64,000 bases of DNA from CAVVYW01 sp963752605 (lineage in GTDB: Bacteria > Actinomycetota > Thermoleophilia > Solirubrobacterales > 70-9), in contig CAVVYW010000006.1 of assembly GCA_963752605.1 (NCBI GenBank), positions 744,001 through 808,000 of the forward strand, in the 5' to 3' direction. Both the position numbers and the translations under genes were made by a program. Positions 35,370 to 44,360 of the stretch are shown here, piece by piece (the stretch's first letter is position 1; the number at the start of each line of letters is the position of its first letter). Under the pieces are notes generated by a model, which worked only from the letters and a program-made list of their open reading frames with translations, did no database searches and was not told the DNA's origin.

Positions 35370-36788
35370 TTAGGCCCCGCGGCGGATCAGCTTGGGGCGC
35401 TTCGCCGGCGGACCGGTGATCTTCTCCGGCCCCTTGCGCTTCTCGATCGGGACGTAGTCCTCGTCGCGCTTTCCGGTGTAGATCTGGCGCGGCCGTGCGA
35501 TCTTCTGCTCCGAGTCGTCCTTCAACTCCATCCACTGGGCGATCCACCCGGAGGTGCGCGGGATGGCGAAGATCACCGTGAACATGTCGGTGGGGATCCG
35601 CAGCGCCTCGTAGATCAGCCCGGAGTAGAAGTCGACGTTCGGGTAGAGCTTCCGCGAGGTGAAGAACTCGTCGTCGAGGGCCCGCTTCTCCAGCTCGACG
35701 GCGATGTCGAGCAGCGGGTTGTCCCCCGTCACCTCGAGCACCTCGTCCACGTGCTTCTTGATGATCCGTGCCCGCGGGTCGTAGTTCTTGTAGACGCGGT
35801 GGCCGAAGCCCATCAGCTTCTCCTCGCGGTTCTTCACACCCTCGAGGAAGTCGGGGATGTTCTCCACCGTCTCGATCGTGCGCAGCATCCGCAGCACGGC
35901 CTCGTTGGCGCCGCCGTGGAGCGGGCCGTACAGCGCCGCCACCCCCGCGGCCACCGCCGAGTAGGGATCGACGTCCGAGGAGCCGACGGAGCGAACTGCG
36001 TTGGTCGAGCAGTTCTGCTCGTGATCGGCGTGCAGGATGAAGAGGATGTCGAGCGCCTTCGCCAACCGCGGGTCGGGCTCGTACCGATCCTCCATCTTGA
36101 ACAGCATCGAAAGGAAGTTCTCGGAGTAGCTGAGCTCGTTGTCGGGGTAGACGTACGGGAGCCCGAGGCTGTGCCGGTATGCGAAGGCGGCGAGCGTCGG
36201 GATCTTGCCGATCATCCGGATCGCCGCCATGTAGCGCTCCTCGGGATCGTCGATGTCCTTGGCGTCCGGATAGAACGTGGACAGGGCGCCGACCGAGGCG
36301 AGCAGCATGCCCATCGGGTGCGCGTCGTGACGGTACGCCTCGAACATCTTCTTGATGTCCTCGTGGACGAAGGTGTGGTGGGTGACGTCGTAGGTCCAGC
36401 GTTCGAGCTGTGGCTGCGTGGGCAGCTCGCCGAAGACGAGCAGGTAGGCGACCTCGAGATAGGTGGACTGCTCGCAGAGCTGCTCGATCGGGATGCCGCG
36501 GTGCTGGAGGATTCCCGCCTCGCCGTCGATGTAGGTGATCGCCGAGCGGCAGGAGGCCGTGTTGGTGAAGGCCGGGTCGTAGCCCATCAGCCCGAAGTCG
36601 TCCTCCGAGGCCTTGATGTCCCGAAGGTCCATCGTGCGGATGGTCCGGTCGGTGATCTCGACCTCGTAGGACTGGCCCGTCCGGTTGTCGGTGATCGACA
36701 GGGTGTCTCCGCCGCTCGCGGCGCCGTCGCTTGACGCGTCCGGCTTGGACTTCTTCCCTGCTTCCTCGGTCTTTTGCTTGGTAGCCAT
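35370..36788 (-). CDS. gltA: Citrate synthase
   Basis: 472 residues from ATG 36788, with AGGAGG about four nt upstream. Type II citrate synthase: N-terminal beta domain (TGQSYEVEITDRTIRTMDLR), HADHEQNCSTNAVR with one catalytic His, GPLHGGANEAVL with the second, and GFGHRVYKNYDPRA with the catalytic Arg/Asp region. A 30-residue Lys/Ser/Asp-rich leader and a Lys-rich C-terminal end are extra. Condenses acetyl-CoA and oxaloacetate at the entry of the TCA cycle; aconitase and 2-oxoglutarate dehydrogenase are also in this window. Confidence 0.95.
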   Translation of the reverse strand: MATKQKTEEAGKKSKPDASSDGAASGGDTLSITDNRTGQSYEVEITDRTIRTMDLRDIKASEDDFGLMGYDPAFTNTASCRSAITYIDGEAGILQHRGIPIEQLCEQSTYLEVAYLLVFGELPTQPQLERWTYDVTHHTFVHEDIKKMFEAYRHDAHPMGMLLASVGALSTFYPDAKDIDDPEERYMAAIRMIGKIPTLAAFAYRHSLGLPYVYPDNELSYSENFLSMLFKMEDRYEPDPRLAKALDILFILHADHEQNCSTNAVRSVGSSDVDPYSAVAAGVAALYGPLHGGANEAVLRMLRTIETVENIPDFLEGVKNREEKLMGFGHRVYKNYDPRARIIKKHVDEVLEVTGDNPLLDIAVELEKRALDDEFFTSRKLYPNVDFYSGLIYEALRIPTDMFTVIFAIPRTSGWIAQWMELKDDSEQKIARPRQIYTGKRDEDYVPIEKRKGPEKITGPPAKRPKLIRRGA

Positions 36789-36824
36789 CAGACCTCCTCG
36801 ATCGCGGTGAGCAGCCCCGGGCGC

Positions 36825-36852
36825 AGTATCTCACGGTCGAGTCGCCGGCAAA
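36825..36852 (-). promoter_or_regulatory. Possible gltA promoter
   Basis: Minus strand TTTGCC (36852-36847), 16-nt spacer, GATACT (36830-36825). Two mismatches or so per box. Lies 37 nt before the gltA start. The short hairpin CGGGC-TTTGT-GCCCG just upstream may end the DsbA transcript. Confidence 0.3.
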
Positions 36853-36881
36853 CCACGCTTCGGGCACAAAGCCCGTGCGCG

Positions 36882-37412
36882 CTACGCGGTTGCCTCCAGG
36901 GCGGCCAGCAGCGACGACGCGTCGTAGGAGCCTTCGTGCAGCCGCGCGCCTATGAAGAAGCCGGGCGTGCCCGTGACCCCGCTCGCCTGGCCGCTGGCCA
37001 GGTCCCTCTCGACGCGGGCTGCATGCGTGCCGGAGTCGAGCTCCGCGGCGACGCGGTCCGAGTCAAGGCCCAGCTCGGCGGCGTAGGTGACGAGGTCCTC
37101 CCGCGACAGCGCGCCGCGAGAGTCATAGAGGCGGTCCGCCATCGGCCAGAAGGCGCCCTGCGCGGCCGCCGCCTCGGCCGCCTCGGCGGCCCGCTCGGCG
37201 TCGGGATGGACCTCCCGGATCGGGAAGTGGCGGAACGCGAACAACAGCCGGCCGCCCAGCTGGTCGCGGACGCGCCGCACGATCGGCCACGCCGCGGTGC
37301 AGTAGGGGCACTGGAAGTCTCCGTACATCACGAGCTCCATCTCGGCCCGCTCGGGGCCCTCGACGTGATCCTCGGCCGACAGCGGGGGGGTCAGCTCGCT
37401 CAAGGTCCGCAA
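36882..37412 (-). CDS. DsbA-family thioredoxin-fold protein
   Basis: 176 residues from TTG 37412 (TTG 37403 is an alternative). Thioredoxin motif DFQCPYCTAAW near residue 43, cis-Pro loop in GVTGTPGFFIG. No signal peptide, so probably cytosolic. The sequence (DHVEGPERAEMELVMYGDFQCPYC; HFPIREVHPDAERAAEAAEAA, each in part) closely resembles the thioredoxin-like domain fused to the C-terminus of actinobacterial NhaA antiporters. Here it is a free protein and starts 30 bp from a divergent Na+/H+ antiporter of another family, which suggests a functional link. Confidence 0.82.
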   Translation of the reverse strand: MRTLSELTPPLSAEDHVEGPERAEMELVMYGDFQCPYCTAAWPIVRRVRDQLGGRLLFAFRHFPIREVHPDAERAAEAAEAAAAQGAFWPMADRLYDSRGALSREDLVTYAAELGLDSDRVAAELDSGTHAARVERDLASGQASGVTGTPGFFIGARLHEGSYDASSLLAALEATA

Positions 37413-37442
37413 TCGTAGACTCGGCGAGGTGGGGGAATCGTC

Positions 37443-39029
37443 GTGAACGACATCGAGCTGCTGATCGCGCTGGTCGCCGCGGCGGCCGTGCTCGTGCGGT
37501 TCGCGGACGCCGTCTCGATCCCGTATCCGATCGTGCTCGTACTGGGAGGCCTCGGCATCGGCCTGATTCCCGCGCACACCGAGATCGAGGTGCCGCCCGA
37601 GGTCTTCTTCCTCGTCTTCCTGCCGCCGCTGCTCCAGTCGGCCGGCTACTACGCCTCCGCCCAGGAGCTGTTGGCTGAGCGCTGGCCACTCACCGGGCTG
37701 GTGCTCGGGCTCTCGCTGACCACGATGGCCGGTGTCGCGATAGTCGCCCATGAGGTGATCCCGGGGCTCGGCATGGGCGAGGCGCTCGTGCTCGGCGCAA
37801 TTCTCGCTCCGACCGATCCGGTGGCCGCGATCGCGACGTTCGAGAGGGTCGGCGTGTCCAACCGGGTGGCGCTGCTGGTGGAGGGGGAGAGCATGCTCAA
37901 CGACTCGGTCGGCCTGGTCGCCTACAAGCTCGCCCTGGCGGCGGTCGTCTCGGGCACCTTCGCCGTCGCCGATGCCGGGCTCGATCTGCTGGTTGCGGTC
38001 GTGGGAGGGATCGGCATCGGGCTGGCAGTGGCCGCCGGTGTCAACTACGCCATCAGAAGGCTCGACGACGCGCCGCTGGCGATCCTGCTCGGCGTGCTCG
38101 CCGCCTACGTCTCCTTCGCGCTCGCGGAGGAGGTCGAGGCCTCCGGGGTGCTGGCAGTGGTCGCCGGCGGTCTCTACCTGGGCTGGCGCTCGCACGAGGA
38201 CATCAACGCCGACCTGCGCCTCAACGCCCAGGCGTTCTGGCAGGTGCTGGTGTTCGCGCTCAACGCGATCCTCTTCATCCTCCTGGGGCTCCAGTTCCCG
38301 GACATCCTGGAGCGGATCGGAGATGAGCTCTCGACCGGCGAGATCATCGGCTACGGCCTGCTGGTCTCCGGGGTCGTCATCGCGATCCGGATCGCCTGGC
38401 AGTTCCTGCCGGTCTCTCTCGCCCGCGTGCTTCCCGGAATGGGGAGCGCCGACCCGGGGGACAACTGGCGAGAGCGGCTGCTGATCGGCTGGAGCGGGAT
38501 GCGCGGGGCGGTCTCCCTCGCGGCGGCGCTGGCGATCCCCCTCGAGCTCGACTCCGGGGCCCCGCTCCCGGAGCGCGACCTGATCATCTACCTGACCGTC
38601 GCGGTGATCCTCGTCACGCTGGTCTTCCAGGGGCTGACCCTGCCCCTGCTGGTTCGCCGGCTCGGGCTCGGCGCCGAGGAGCCCTGGGCCCCGGACGAGG
38701 CCATCGCGCGCCTCGCGATGGCGCAGGCCGCCCTCGACCGGATCGAAGAGCTGGAGTCGAGCGGCGATCCGATCCCGGAGACCGCGATCGAGCGGCTGCG
38801 CGAGCTCTACAGGGCCAGGTTCGCGCGGTGTGTCTCCGCCCTCTCGGGCGAGGGCACGTCGATCCCGATCGAGAACCCTCTGGAGGGATACCGCAAAGCG
38901 CGCGAGGACCTGATCGTTGCCGAGCGGCGGGCGCTCGTCGGGCTGCGCAACGACGGTCGCGTCAAGGGCGACCTCTACCGGCGCATCCAGCGCGACCTCG
39001 ACCTGGACGAGGCCCGCGCGCGATCCTGA
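37443..39029 (+). CDS. Na+/H+ antiporter, CPA1 (NhaP/NHE) family
   Basis: 528 residues from GTG, about twelve membrane helices. CPA1 motifs: FFLVFLPPLLQSAGYYAS, GAILAPTDPVAAIATFERVG with the ion-binding Asp, VEGESMLNDSVGLVAYK, and GWSGMRGAVSLAAALAIP. The last 110 residues are a cytosolic helical tail (EAIARLAMAQAALDRIEELE and following). Exchanges Na+ for H+ across the cell membrane. The stop is directly next to the convergent PfkB gene with no gap. Confidence 0.92.
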   Translation: MNDIELLIALVAAAAVLVRFADAVSIPYPIVLVLGGLGIGLIPAHTEIEVPPEVFFLVFLPPLLQSAGYYASAQELLAERWPLTGLVLGLSLTTMAGVAIVAHEVIPGLGMGEALVLGAILAPTDPVAAIATFERVGVSNRVALLVEGESMLNDSVGLVAYKLALAAVVSGTFAVADAGLDLLVAVVGGIGIGLAVAAGVNYAIRRLDDAPLAILLGVLAAYVSFALAEEVEASGVLAVVAGGLYLGWRSHEDINADLRLNAQAFWQVLVFALNAILFILLGLQFPDILERIGDELSTGEIIGYGLLVSGVVIAIRIAWQFLPVSLARVLPGMGSADPGDNWRERLLIGWSGMRGAVSLAAALAIPLELDSGAPLPERDLIIYLTVAVILVTLVFQGLTLPLLVRRLGLGAEEPWAPDEAIARLAMAQAALDRIEELESSGDPIPETAIERLRELYRARFARCVSALSGEGTSIPIENPLEGYRKAREDLIVAERRALVGLRNDGRVKGDLYRRIQRDLDLDEARARS

Positions 39030-39953
39030 TCACGCCTCGAAGTGGGTGATGCGCTTGAAGTCCTTGAGCCGCTCGGCGACCTCGTCCATGGTCAGTGAGG
39101 CGACTCGCTCGGTACCGAAGTCCTCGACGTTGAAGGAGGCGAGAACCGATCCGTAGGCCATCGCCTGGCGGAGCGCGTCGAAGTCGAACGGCGAGAGGCC
39201 TGACGCGCGCTGTCCGTCCAGGTAGCCGAGGAAGCCGCCGGCGAAGCTGTCGCCGGCACCGGTCGGGTCCCGCACGTCCTCGAGCAGGTAGCCGGGGATC
39301 GCGAACGCCTCGTCCTCGGTGAACAGCGCGGCGCCGTACTCACCGCGCTTGGCCACGATGACCTTCGGCCCCATGTCCATCACCCCGTGGGCAGCGCGAG
39401 CCAGGTTGGCCTCCCCCGTGAGCATCCGGATCTCCGCGTCGTTCAGGAGCAGGTAGTCGACCTCGGCGATCGCCTTGAGCAGGGTGTCGCGCTCGGTTTC
39501 GATCCAGAGGTTCATCGAGTCGAGACCGACCAGCTCCGCGCCGTTGCAGGCCGCGCGCACGTCGAGCTGGAGGGCGGGCTGGATGTTCCCCAGGAAGAGC
39601 ATCTCGGCGCCGCGCGATCCGTCGGACAGCTTCGGCTGGAAGTCGCCGAAGACGTTGAGCTGGGTATCGTCGGTGTGGGCCAGGTTCATGTCGTACTCGT
39701 AGTGCCCCCTCCAGAAGAAGGTCTCGCCCCCTTTGACGTGCTCGAGGTCGTCGGTGATCACGCCGCGGCCATCGAGCACAGCGAGCTCGTCGTCGCCGAA
39801 GTCCTCGCCCACAGGGCCGACGATCCTGACGTCGGTGAAGAAGCTGGCTGCGAGCGAGAAGTGGACCGCCGAGCCCCCGAGCATGCGGTCGCGCTCCCCG
39901 AAGGGCGTGCGCACGGAGTCGAACGCGATGGACCCTACGGCCGTGAGTGACAT
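39030..39953 (-). CDS. PfkB-family carbohydrate/nucleoside kinase
   Basis: 307 residues. Ribokinase-like fold: GGSAVHFSLAASFF near the N-terminus, GPVGEDFGDDELAVL, VDYLLLNDAEIRMLTGE, and the C-terminal ATP/anion-hole motif RDPTGAGDSFAGGFLGYL with the catalytic Asp. Substrate not predictable; the sequence resembles kinases often annotated as sugar or adenosine kinases in Thermoleophilia. Divergent from the quinone reductase gene, 95 bp away. Confidence 0.88.
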   Translation of the reverse strand: MSLTAVGSIAFDSVRTPFGERDRMLGGSAVHFSLAASFFTDVRIVGPVGEDFGDDELAVLDGRGVITDDLEHVKGGETFFWRGHYEYDMNLAHTDDTQLNVFGDFQPKLSDGSRGAEMLFLGNIQPALQLDVRAACNGAELVGLDSMNLWIETERDTLLKAIAEVDYLLLNDAEIRMLTGEANLARAAHGVMDMGPKVIVAKRGEYGAALFTEDEAFAIPGYLLEDVRDPTGAGDSFAGGFLGYLDGQRASGLSPFDFDALRQAMAYGSVLASFNVEDFGTERVASLTMDEVAERLKDFKRITHFEA

Positions 39954-40048
39954 TTCAGGGTTCCCATGTGGTGGGCGTGATCACCCGGCACCCCCGCAGC
40001 CGCAGGCGAGGAGGTGGCCGGTTTGAGGTCTGACATAACCTGGGCACG

Positions 40049-40996
40049 GTGAAGGCTATTCAGATCAAGGAGTTCGGCGGTCCCGAGGTGCTGGAGCACG
40101 CCGAGGTCCCCGATCCGGAGCCGGGTGACGGCGAGGTGGTGGTTGACGTTGCCCGCTCGGGCATCAACTGGGCGGATACGCATGCGATCCGGAACGACTA
40201 TCTGGCGGAACAGACCCTGCCGCTGATCCCGGGCGGCGAGGTCAGCGGCAAGACCCCCGACGGCAAGCGCGTCGCGGCGATGCTCGGCGGCGGGGGCTAC
40301 GCACAGAAGGTCGCCGTGCCGGAGGCATTCCTGGTGCCCGTGCCCGACGAGGTGAACGACGACCAGGCAGCCGCGCTGCTGCTTCAGGGAACGACGGCCC
40401 ACACTCTGCTTCATCACTGCGCCCGCATCGAGGAGGGGGAGACGGTGGCGATCGAGGCAGCGGCGGGCGGCACCGGGTGCCTCGCCGTGCAGCTCGCGAA
40501 GCGGGCGGGCGCGAAGGTGATCGGGCTGGCCTCGAGCGACGAGAAGTGCTCCCTCGCCGAGCGCCTCGGCGCCGACGCGACTGCCGACTCGCGGGCGGAT
40601 GACCTCACCGAGGCGATCATCGAGGCCAACGGCGGCGAGAAGGTCGACGCGGTCCTGCACATGAGCGGCACCGGATTCGAGGCCGAGCTGAAGGCGCTGG
40701 GGCCCCTGGGCCGCATCGTCGTCTTCGGCAACGCCGCTCGCCACCCCAACCAGGTGGAGACCAACTACCTGCTCCAGACCTCGAAGTCGGTGATCGGCTT
40801 CTGGCTCGTGCCGTTCATCGTCCAGAAGCGCGATCTTCTGGCCTCGGCGATCGGCGAGCTCCTGGGCGCTGTCGCCTCCGGGGACCTCGAGGTCGTGATC
40901 GGCGGGGTCTATCCGCTTAGCGACGCCGCGAAGGCCCACAATGACATCGCCGAGCGCAAGACCATCGGCAAGCTGCTGCTCGACCCCGCGAAGTGA
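40049..40996 (+). CDS. Zinc-independent alcohol dehydrogenase family, NADPH:quinone reductase-like
   Basis: 315 residues from GTG. MDR/QOR type: IKEFGGPEVLEHAEVPDPEP, SGINWADTHAIRNDY, the NADPH site AAAGGTGCLAVQLAKRAGAKVIGL and HMSGTGFEAELKALGPLGR. The structural-zinc Cys cluster and catalytic-zinc ligands are absent, as in quinone reductases. Reduces quinones or enones with NADPH. One bp before the DEAD-box helicase start, so probably co-transcribed. Confidence 0.88.
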   Translation: MKAIQIKEFGGPEVLEHAEVPDPEPGDGEVVVDVARSGINWADTHAIRNDYLAEQTLPLIPGGEVSGKTPDGKRVAAMLGGGGYAQKVAVPEAFLVPVPDEVNDDQAAALLLQGTTAHTLLHHCARIEEGETVAIEAAAGGTGCLAVQLAKRAGAKVIGLASSDEKCSLAERLGADATADSRADDLTEAIIEANGGEKVDAVLHMSGTGFEAELKALGPLGRIVVFGNAARHPNQVETNYLLQTSKSVIGFWLVPFIVQKRDLLASAIGELLGAVASGDLEVVIGGVYPLSDAAKAHNDIAERKTIGKLLLDPAK

Positions 40997-40997
40997 G

Positions 40998-41205
40998 ATG
41001 AGCAGCGAAGGCGAGACGGCAACCGCCGTCAGCTCGTTCAAGGACCTGGGGCTTTCCAAGCGACCTGCAGGAGACCCTGGAGGAGCTCGGCTACGAGGAG
41101 CCCACCCCGATCCAGGCCCAGGCGATCCCGGAGCTGCTGGGCGGTCACGACGTAATCGGCCAGGCCCAGACCGGCAGCGGCAAGACGGCGGCCTTCGGCC
41201 TGCCG
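40998..41205 (+). pseudogene. 5' end of the DEAD-box helicase gene, separated by a frameshift
   Basis: ATG 40998 begins SSEGETATAVSSFKDLGLS, the usual start and Q-motif phenylalanine of a DEAD-box protein. At 41055-41061 (TTTCCAAGCGACC) the frame is lost. Dropping one A gives SSDLQETLEELGYEEPTPIQ and then QAQTGSGKTAAFGLPM, the Q motif and Walker A, in the frame of the next entry. So 40998-42450 is one gene with a single surplus base. Confidence 0.8.
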
Positions 41206-42450
41206 ATGCTCGAGTACATAGATCCGGGCAACGAAGAGACGCAGGCGTTCGTTCTCACCCCGACGCGGGAGCTGTGCATCCAGGTGACCCAGGCGATGCG
41301 GGCCTACGCCGAGCACATCGATGGGGTCGAGATCGTGGCCGTGTTCGGCGGTGCCCCGATCAAGGAGCAGCAGGCCAGGCTGCGCCATGGCGCTCAGGTC
41401 GTCGTCGCGACCGTCGGCCGGATGATGGACCTGATCTCTCGCCAGTCGCTGGTGCTGACGGCGGCGCGCTACGTGGTGCTCGACGAGGCCGACGAGATGC
41501 TCGACCTCGGGTTCATCGAGGACGTGGAGAAGATCCTGCGGATGACCCCAAGCGGCCGCCAGACGGCCCTCTTCTCGGCGACGATACCGGCGCCGGTCGC
41601 CCGCCTCGCCGAGGAGTACATGTACGACCCGGTCACGATCCGGGTCACGCCGAAGAAGCTGACCGTGGACACGGTCGAGCAGGCCTACGTCGAGGTGGAC
41701 CAGCGGAAGAAGCTCGATCGCCTGGTGGAGGTCCTCAGGGAGGAGGAGCCCGAGCAGGCGATCATCTTCGCCCGCACCAAGATCGGCGCCGCGAAGCTCG
41801 GCAAGCAGCTGGACGACCGGGGCCTGCGGGTGAAGGCGCTGCACGGCGACCTCACCCAGGGCCAGCGCGACGGCGTGATGATCTCCTTCAAGGAGCACAA
41901 GACCCCGCTGCTCGTCGCGACCGACATCGCCGCGCGCGGCCTCGACATCGAGCACGTCACCCATGTCATCAACTACGACCTGCCGAACAACACGGAGATC
42001 TACGTGCATCGCATCGGCCGCACCGGCCGGGTCGGCCGCACGGGGCGAGCGATCACCTTCGTGACGCCGAAGCAGGTGCCCGACCTGAAGGCGATCGAGC
42101 GCGGCGTCAAGGTCTCGATCGGGGAGTGGGAGCCTCCCGAGGAGCGTCTCGAGCACGCCCCTCGGCCCCGCCGCCGCTCGAGCGAGCCGGAGGCCGCGGC
42201 GCCACCGGCCGACGGCGTCACCAAGCTGTTCGTCAACCGCGGGGAGCGAGGCGGTATCAGCGAGGAGGATCTCCGCTGGGCGCTGACCGAGGGCGCCGTG
42301 ATCCCCGAGGACGATATTCACTCGATCCGGGTGCTCGACCGCTTCTCCTTCGTCGAGCTGGGCGCCGAGCACGCCCAGCGCGCCGTCGACTATCTGGACG
42401 GCACCAAGCTGAAGGGGAGGCAGATCCGGATGGAGGTGGCGAAGAGCTAG
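41206..42450 (+). CDS. DEAD-box ATP-dependent RNA helicase (main part)
   Basis: 414 residues as read from ATG 41206, though the true start is 40998. Helicase core: LTPTRELCIQV (Ia), DEADEMLDLGF (II), LFSATIPAPV (III), LVATDIAARGLDIEHVTHVINYD (V, in part) and HRIGRTGRVGR (VI). Residues 330-414 form a small C-terminal RNA-binding domain (TKLFVNRGERGGISEEDLRW; FSFVELGAEHAQRAVDYLDG; QIRMEVAKS) like DbpA/CsdA, which direct helicases to structured RNA such as 23S rRNA. Converges on the receiver gene with a 4-bp overlap. Confidence 0.92.
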   Translation: MLEYIDPGNEETQAFVLTPTRELCIQVTQAMRAYAEHIDGVEIVAVFGGAPIKEQQARLRHGAQVVVATVGRMMDLISRQSLVLTAARYVVLDEADEMLDLGFIEDVEKILRMTPSGRQTALFSATIPAPVARLAEEYMYDPVTIRVTPKKLTVDTVEQAYVEVDQRKKLDRLVEVLREEEPEQAIIFARTKIGAAKLGKQLDDRGLRVKALHGDLTQGQRDGVMISFKEHKTPLLVATDIAARGLDIEHVTHVINYDLPNNTEIYVHRIGRTGRVGRTGRAITFVTPKQVPDLKAIERGVKVSIGEWEPPEERLEHAPRPRRRSSEPEAAAPPADGVTKLFVNRGERGGISEEDLRWALTEGAVIPEDDIHSIRVLDRFSFVELGAEHAQRAVDYLDGTKLKGRQIRMEVAKS

Positions 42451-42803
42451 TTGGCAAACTCCTCGATGCGGGCGATCAGCTCGTCCCAGTCAAAGGGCTT
42501 CGGCACGCAGCCGTCGGCTCCCGCCTCGATCATCCGCTCCGGTTCCTGGGCGTCGAGATGTGCCGAGATGATCAGGACCGGGATCTTCGAGCCCGAGGCG
42601 CGGAGCTTCTGCAGCGCCTCGATCCCGGACATCCGGGGCATCATCGCGTCGAGCAGAATCAGGTCGGGGTTCCCGCTCTCGGCCTGATCGAGAGCCTCCT
42701 GGCCATCCTTCGCGGTGATCACCTCATACCCGGACATCTCGAGCCGGCGCTGCAGCATCAGTAGGACTGTCTCCGAGTCGTCGGCGATCAGCAGCCGGGT
42801 CAC
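42447..42803 (-). CDS. Single-domain response regulator
   Basis: 118 residues, receiver domain only: acidic pocket Asp8/Asp9 (IADDSE), phospho-acceptor Asp52 (LILLDAMMP), switch Ser80 (IISAH) and Lys102 (VPKPFDW). No output domain. It overlaps the stop of the upstream histidine kinase by ATGA, so the pair is translationally coupled. Likely a phosphorelay intermediate or a protein-binding output. Confidence 0.92.
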   Translation of the reverse strand: MTRLLIADDSETVLLMLQRRLEMSGYEVITAKDGQEALDQAESGNPDLILLDAMMPRMSGIEALQKLRASGSKIPVLIISAHLDAQEPERMIEAGADGCVPKPFDWDELIARIEEFAN

Positions 42804-44308
42804 TTGCCGGCCCCGGCCGTGTCCTTGGCCTTCTTGCGAGTGTCCACGTTTGCCGGTCGTCCGTCATCGGCGATCGGGAGCACGAAGCGGAAGGTTGCGC
42901 CCTCACCGGGCGCGGAGTTGACCGTGATCGCGCCTCCGTGCAGCTCGACAAGAGACTTCGCGATCGCCAGACCGAGGCCCGTACCCCCGACCTCCTGGGT
43001 CTCGCCGCTCTGGGCCCTCCAGAAGCGCTCGAAGACGCGCTCCACCTCATCCTTTTCCATCCCGGGGCCGTTGTCCGCCACCGCGAACTCGATCTCCCCG
43101 CCGACCCTCGAGGCCGTCAGCCGCACCTCGGCCCCCTCCTGCGAGTACTTGTTGGCGTTGGTGAGCAGATTCGAGAGGACCTGGCCGATCCGGTCCGGGT
43201 CCGCCTGAACCTCGGGGACGCCCTTCTCGACCTGGACTGTGAGCTTCTGGCTCTTCTCCTCGAACTCCGGGCCCATCTGGCGCCCGATGCGCTGGACGAG
43301 GGGGCGGACCTCGGTCGGCTGTACCTCGATGCGCAGCTTGCCCGCGTCGCTACGGGCCAGATCCAGCAGGTCCCGGACCATGTGCTGGAGCTGCCCGGCA
43401 CTCTCGGAGATGACCTCGGCGGCCTCGAGCTGGCGCGTGTTGAGGCTCTCCGGCTGGGCGGTGAGCATCTCTGCAAACCCCTTGACCACCGTCACCGGGG
43501 TGCGCAATTCGTGGGAGACGGTGAGCACGAAGTCGTCCTTCATCTGCTCGATCCGGTCACGCTCGCGAGCGTCCCGCTCGAGCGCGGTCGCCATCTCATT
43601 GAAAGCGCCGCCGAGCGTCGCGATCTCGACCGGGCCTCCCACCTCCACCCGGGTCTCGAGCTGGCCGCCGGCCAGCCGCCTCGCGCCCTCCACCAGCCGG
43701 CCGAGCGGAGCGCGCATCGAGTTGATCAGCCCGGAGAAGAGCAGCAGCGCGGCGAGCAGGGCCCCGCCCAGCCCGGCCGCCACCAGGATCGTCGTGCTGC
43801 GAGTGTCGTCACGCGCCTCCTGGCGAGAGTCGTCCCGCGCCGCACGGGTGTTCTCGCTGAGCGCCTCACCGCTCGAGGTGACGGCCGTGGTTCGCTGCAA
43901 CTGCTCCGCTCTTGCGGGGCTCTCCCCCTGTACCAATGGCACCGCCACGGTCTTGCGCCAGGCGGCCTCGTCGGCGACGAGCGCGTCGAGACTCGACTCG
44001 AGGGCCTGGTGGTCGTCGGTGAGGTCAGCCGCGCGGTCGGCGGCCTCACCGAAACTCGTCGCGGCCCCGGTCAGCTCGGGCCGGCCCTGCTCCGGCGAGG
44101 CTGAGCGCACCGCCGCCTGCTCCAGGATGAACGCGGAGCGCATCCGCTCGCTCTCGAGCTCGAGCTGGAACAGCCGGGCTGTGTCGTCCTCGTAGTTGAC
44201 CCGGATCTGGAAGAGCCGGCCGACGCCCAGCAGCGAGACAGCCGAGAGCAGTGCGAATAGCAACACGAAGCCGATTCGCAGCCGAGCGGTGAGTGAGGGA
44301 TTTCTCAT
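42800..44308 (-). CDS. Membrane sensor histidine kinase with HAMP domain
   Basis: 502 residues. Membrane helix 12-30, an extracytoplasmic four-helix-bundle-like sensor of about 140 residues (Ala/Glu/Arg-rich, similar to CHASE3 or TarH-type bundles), second helix 173-194, HAMP to about 250, HisKA with His266 in VSHELRTPVTVVKGF, then HATPase with NLLTNANKYSQEG (N), VADNGPGMEKDEVERVFERF (G1/F, in part) and GGTGLGLAIAKSLVELHGG (G2). The C-terminal 20 residues are Lys-rich. Signals to the coupled single-domain regulator. Stimulus unknown. Confidence 0.93.
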   Translation of the reverse strand: MRNPSLTARLRIGFVLLFALLSAVSLLGVGRLFQIRVNYEDDTARLFQLELESERMRSAFILEQAAVRSASPEQGRPELTGAATSFGEAADRAADLTDDHQALESSLDALVADEAAWRKTVAVPLVQGESPARAEQLQRTTAVTSSGEALSENTRAARDDSRQEARDDTRSTTILVAAGLGGALLAALLLFSGLINSMRAPLGRLVEGARRLAGGQLETRVEVGGPVEIATLGGAFNEMATALERDARERDRIEQMKDDFVLTVSHELRTPVTVVKGFAEMLTAQPESLNTRQLEAAEVISESAGQLQHMVRDLLDLARSDAGKLRIEVQPTEVRPLVQRIGRQMGPEFEEKSQKLTVQVEKGVPEVQADPDRIGQVLSNLLTNANKYSQEGAEVRLTASRVGGEIEFAVADNGPGMEKDEVERVFERFWRAQSGETQEVGGTGLGLAIAKSLVELHGGAITVNSAPGEGATFRFVLPIADDGRPANVDTRKKAKDTAGAGK

Positions 44309-44360
44309 GCTTGCCTGCTACAGCCAGTCCAGCGCTCTACACTACTGAGTAGGGGTTGCG

